This document shows positions 60,966 to 64,000 of a stretch of DNA of 64,000 nucleotides, piece by piece (position 1 is the stretch's first letter; each line of letters starts with the position of its first letter). The notes below the pieces were generated by a model. It worked only from the letters and a program-made list of their open reading frames with translations, had not been told where the DNA came from and did not search any database. A program made the translations under genes and the position numbers. Where the stretch lies: positions 62,001 through 126,000 of the forward strand of contig NZ_LKEV01000005.1 of NCBI RefSeq assembly GCF_001412085.1. Direction: 5' to 3'. Source of the stretch: Corynebacterium lowii. GTDB taxonomy: Bacteria; Actinomycetota; Actinomycetes; Mycobacteriales; Mycobacteriaceae.

Positions 60966-61289
60966 TTAGTCCACGGCGAACTCCGCCATGCGATCCCACT
61001 CGGTCTTACCGGGAATGGTGGTGTTGATGATCTTGGGCGTTTCCAGCAGCAGCTCGGGGAAGAGTTCGCAGGCCTCCTTGAAGTGCTGGGAGTTCACGTG
61101 AGCCTCGGCGGCGTCATCCTGGAAGGCCTCTAGCAGCACGTACACGCCGGGGTCATCGGTGCTGCGGTACCAATCGAAGAAGATATTGCCCTCCTCCGCG
61201 CGGGTGGCCTCGGTGAAGTCTGCAACCTTCTCGCGGAAGTTCTCTACGTACTCGGGCTTGGGGCGGTACACAACGTTAATCAGAATCAT
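60966..61289 (-). CDS. YgiN-like antibiotic-biosynthesis-monooxygenase-fold protein, 107 aa
   Basis: Dimeric ferredoxin-like ABM fold. MILINVVYRPKPEYVENFRE, TRAEEGNIFFDWYRSTDDPG and VYVLLEAFQDDAAEAHVNSQ, followed by HFKE, are the family pattern. Possibly acts on quinols. Start ATG 61289 where homology begins. Confidence 0.85.
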   Translation of the reverse strand: MILINVVYRPKPEYVENFREKVADFTEATRAEEGNIFFDWYRSTDDPGVYVLLEAFQDDAAEAHVNSQHFKEACELFPELLLETPKIINTTIPGKTEWDRMAEFAVD

Positions 61290-61374
61290 GGCCGCCAGTG
61301 TACCTACCATGCCCCCAGCCACGTTCCGGCCGCACGCGGCGCTACCTCAGCTCTGCCGCAGCTCCACTTCGGCC

Positions 61375-63066
61375 CTACTCAAAGCGCGTTTCATCGCTGA
61401 GCACCAGGGCCTCATCGAGCAGCGGTCCTAGTTCCTCGGCGCGGTTCTGAGGCAGATTACCCACCGCCGCGAAGCCATCGAGCAATTCATCGCCGTAATT
61501 GTGCCCGTGGCTCTGGGGCACGTTCTGGCTCACGGGTAGGTCCGCCGCCACTTGAAGGAAGGTGATGAAGGGAATCCAGCGCATTTCCGGCAGGCGGTCA
61601 AAGCCCGCTGGTTCGCGCAGCCAATCCGGTTCCCGCAGCATGAGGGAGGGTGACCACCAAATGATGGGATCGGAGGGGTGCTGAATGTAGAGCACGCGGG
61701 TGGGACCCCAAGAATCGGCATCGCTAAAGGCGCGAATGTCGTGCGCGTTTTGGGCAAAGCGCACCACCAGGCCCCCGGAATACTCCGGGCTGACCTCGGT
61801 GGTACCGGGATCGCGCCGCTCCACAAAGCTCTTCCACAGCGGGTTGAAGTCCGGCGGCCCGGTGAGCACGATGCCGTCCACGGAGGAGGAAATATCGCGC
61901 ATACCGGAGAAGGCCGATTCCACGGCGGTAGAACCCAGGGATTCCCCGTAAAGGTAGAGCTTGGGTCGGTTATCCTCCGGCAGACTATTCCACCAATCCA
62001 CCACCGGGGTAATCAACGTCTTACCGGCCTCTTGCACGGCCTCGCCCCCGGCGAAGAAGTGCAGGGCCGAGGGCAGATAGGAGTACTGGGCGGCGGCCAC
62101 CGCCGTATCGCCGTCATATAACATCTCGAAGGCCTGGGCGGCGCGGTGGTTGACCCAGCCGGTTCCGGTGGGGAGCACCAGGAGCAGAGCGGAACGCTCG
62201 CGCGCTCCGGTGCGTTCGAGCTCGTCGATAAGCAATTGGGCGCGGGCCTGCGGATCGGCCTCGTTGCGCAGGCCCGCGTACACGCGCACCGGCTCGTGGG
62301 CCGGGCGGCCGGTAACCTGCGATAATTGCTCCCCGCGCAGCCCGCCATCGACGAACCTCATGCCATAACTGCCCAGCCCCTCAAAAGCCACGGGCGAGTC
62401 CGGGGAGCCGGAGCGCTCCGCCTCGCGCGGCTGGGCGATGCCCTCCTCCGGTTCCTGGTTGCTCACGGAAAACACGCGCTCGCCCGCGCCCACGATCATG
62501 CCGGGAATCACCTGCTCCACGGCAAAGAGGCACACGAGGAGCACCGCCGTCCAGCCCAGCATGGTGCGCATGGGCGCCCGCAAGCGCTTGGGAGTTACCC
62601 GCGCCACCGCCCCAGCCAGCCAACGCAGCGCCTTGCCCAGCAGCACCGTGAGGGCAAAGACCACGAAGCCCACCGGCACCACCAGCAGAAACTCCCAGAG
62701 CGGATAGGCCTGGGCCCCGGTCAGCGAAGCCACCCCGTGCTGCCAGCGCAGGGAAAAGGCGGCCATACCGATCACCGCAATCCAGGCCAACACGGGGATG
62801 ACCACCCCGCCCACGCGGCGCCAGCGCTGGGGAATACTATCCAGGCGGGCGCGCAGGCCAGGAGCGTAGCGCGGGGAGAGCCACACGTGCCATATGCGGT
62901 ACACCCCGCAGCCCAGGGCATAGCCGATTCCCGCGCCCAGGCCGCAGATGAGGCCCTGGTAGAAGAACTCGCGCGGCAGCAGCGAGGGGGTGAGGCTGAG
63001 CATGAACATCACCGCGGCCCCCACCATGCCCCAGGGGTGGAGGCTCACCTTGAGTTTGTTCAGCAT
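61375..63066 (-). CDS. Membrane alpha/beta-hydrolase (N- and C-terminal domains), 563 aa
   Basis: Five N-terminal helices (GAAVMFMLSLTPSLLP; VVIPVLAWIAVIGMAAFSLR; FLLVVPVGFVVFALTVLLGK; LGWTAVLLVCLFAVEQVIPG) precede an extracytoplasmic hydrolase. The nucleophile elbow is LYLYGESLGSTAVESAFSGM near 362, with DWWNSLPEDNRP before it and QSHGHNYGDELLDGF near 520 for the His. This two-domain family is common in mycolata; function unknown. The ATG overlaps the ABC-F stop. Confidence 0.85.
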   Translation of the reverse strand: MLNKLKVSLHPWGMVGAAVMFMLSLTPSLLPREFFYQGLICGLGAGIGYALGCGVYRIWHVWLSPRYAPGLRARLDSIPQRWRRVGGVVIPVLAWIAVIGMAAFSLRWQHGVASLTGAQAYPLWEFLLVVPVGFVVFALTVLLGKALRWLAGAVARVTPKRLRAPMRTMLGWTAVLLVCLFAVEQVIPGMIVGAGERVFSVSNQEPEEGIAQPREAERSGSPDSPVAFEGLGSYGMRFVDGGLRGEQLSQVTGRPAHEPVRVYAGLRNEADPQARAQLLIDELERTGARERSALLLVLPTGTGWVNHRAAQAFEMLYDGDTAVAAAQYSYLPSALHFFAGGEAVQEAGKTLITPVVDWWNSLPEDNRPKLYLYGESLGSTAVESAFSGMRDISSSVDGIVLTGPPDFNPLWKSFVERRDPGTTEVSPEYSGGLVVRFAQNAHDIRAFSDADSWGPTRVLYIQHPSDPIIWWSPSLMLREPDWLREPAGFDRLPEMRWIPFITFLQVAADLPVSQNVPQSHGHNYGDELLDGFAAVGNLPQNRAEELGPLLDEALVLSDETRFE

Positions 63067-64000
63067 CAGCCTTCCAGTTCCTCGGCCGCTTCCAACCAGG
63101 CGGCCTCGGCCTCCTCGTGTTGCTCGCGCAGGGTGCGCACCTGGGCGTCCAGCTCCGCCAGGCGGGCGGTATCCAGCGGGGTGGCGGTGGCGGCCTCGGC
63201 CATCTGAGCCTCGCAGCGGGAAATCTTCTCGGCCAGGGTGCCCATTTCCCGTTCTAGTTTGTTCATCTTTTTGGAGAGTTGGCGGTACTCCTGGCTGCTC
63301 AGAGTGCTGCTTCCTGCGCTTCCAGCGCTTCCCGTGCCTTCCGCTGCCGACGCCCCGACGGCCCCCTCCCCCAGGTCCAGCACCCCCGTGCTGCGGGCGG
63401 CGGCCTCCTCCGCGCGGCGGGCAAGATACTGCTCAATCCCGCCGGGCAGGTTGGTGAGCCGGCCATCGCCAAAGAGCGCCCAGGTGCTATCGGCAATGCG
63501 CTCGATGAGGTAGCGATCGTGCGAGATCACCACGAGGGTGCCGGGCCAACTATCCAGCAGGGATTCCAGCTCCTGCAAGGTATCAATATCGAGGTCGTTG
63601 GTGGGCTCGTCGAGAAGCAACACGTTGGGTTCCGTCATGAGCACGCGGGTGAGTTGCAGGCGGCGGCGCTCGCCACCGGAGAGGTCACCCACCGGGGTGC
63701 GCTGGCGCTTGGGTGAAAAACCCAGGCGTTCGGCCAACTGGGAGGCGGAGAGTTCCTTATCCCCCAGATGGACGTAGGTAGCCACGTCCTCCACGGCGTC
63801 GATAAGCCTGCGGGTGGGGTCGAGGTCATCGAGTTCCTGGCGCAGCCAACCCAGGCGCACGGTGCTGCCCTCCTTGCGCGTCCCGGCGGCCAGGGGGTAC
63901 TCACCGGCCAGGGTACGCAGCAGGGTGGTTTTGCCCGAGCCATTCACGCCCACCAGGCCGATGCGCTCGCCGGGGGCCAGGCACCAGGTGAGGTTATCCG
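63066..64000 (-). CDS. ABC-F ATP-binding protein (N-terminal part outside window)
   Basis: The second ATPase domain is visible: Walker A VGVNGSGKTTLLRTLAG, signature DLSGGERRRLQLTRVLMT, Walker B VLLLDEPTNDLDIDTLQELE and VVISHDRYLIERI. A linker and a C-terminal coiled coil (QLSKKMNKLEREMGTLAEKI onward) follow, as in Uup-type members. The missing upstream part should hold the first ATPase domain. Soluble, ribosome- or DNA-associated by family. Confidence 0.93.
   Translation of the reverse strand, partial: DNLTWCLAPGERIGLVGVNGSGKTTLLRTLAGEYPLAAGTRKEGSTVRLGWLRQELDDLDPTRRLIDAVEDVATYVHLGDKELSASQLAERLGFSPKRQRTPVGDLSGGERRRLQLTRVLMTEPNVLLLDEPTNDLDIDTLQELESLLDSWPGTLVVISHDRYLIERIADSTWALFGDGRLTNLPGGIEQYLARRAEEAAARSTGVLDLGEGAVGASAAEGTGSAGSAGSSTLSSQEYRQLSKKMNKLEREMGTLAEKISRCEAQMAEAATATPLDTARLAELDAQVRTLREQHEEAEAAWLEAAEELEG

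Overview
The window is a stretch of a GC-rich actinobacterial chromosome, most likely a Corynebacterium; I cannot name the species. The evidence is the housekeeping set (mfd, tRNA-Gln, glmU-prs, rplY, pth, prfC), an MMPL exporter, PPK2, twin-arginine lipoproteins, many GTG/TTG starts and many short secreted proteins. No CRISPR array or rRNA is visible.

Layout. (1) 1-3.24 kb: mfd, minus strand, cut by the window edge. (2) 3.4-12.2 kb: AT-richer island whose left end is tRNA-Gln and whose right end is a degenerate 34-bp copy of the tRNA 3' end. Beside the right end lies a dead tyrosine integrase. Most phage-type genes inside (terminase small subunit-like, WhiB-like, lipoprotein and others) are broken by stops and frameshifts. 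A few short secreted-protein genes remain open. (3) 12.3-13.1 kb: a tandem pair of small secreted paralogues. (4) 13.1-15.4 kb: more decayed genes (pyrimidine-dimer glycosylase, TIGR01777 epimerase, an unrecognised secreted protein). (5) 15.8-23.0 kb: a very GC-rich five-gene operon (PaaK-like ligase, MFS exporter, GNAT, LuxE-like acyl-protein synthetase, LuxC-PaaK fusion) joined mostly by ATGA overlaps. This is a candidate pathway for making and exporting an aldehyde-derived small molecule. (6) 23.1-25.5 kb: wreck of an ABC exporter and an MFS gene. (7) 25.5-40 kb: multicopper oxidase, glmU-prs, rplY, two pth genes, dioxygenase, nitronate monooxygenase, flavin reductase and prfC, with some single-lesion pseudogenes.

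(8) 40.8-47.9 kb: a 5-oxoproline (PxpABC-type) locus with a biotin carboxylase, a GntR/FCD regulator and an NRAMP transporter. The same 15-bp palindrome stands before pxpA and before the NRAMP gene and is the probable GntR operator. Inserted between the regulator and the transporter is an Abi-family (HEPN) gene facing two tandem structured small RNAs. Each RNA has its own promoter and terminator, and paired changes between the copies keep the stems intact. This is the strongest candidate for a little-described defence or toxin-antitoxin-like module here. (9) 48-54 kb: two exporter-TetR pairs (DHA2 MFS; MMPL) with palindromes at the promoters, and a GAP-family membrane protein. (10) 54-64 kb: DUF6882-like protein, broken HTH_42 gene, 3-hydroxyisobutyryl-CoA hydrolase-like protein, HAD phosphatase, glucose-type PTS split into divergent IIC and IIB-IIA, ppk2, a YgiN-like monooxygenase, a membrane alpha/beta hydrolase and an ABC-F ATPase cut by the window end.
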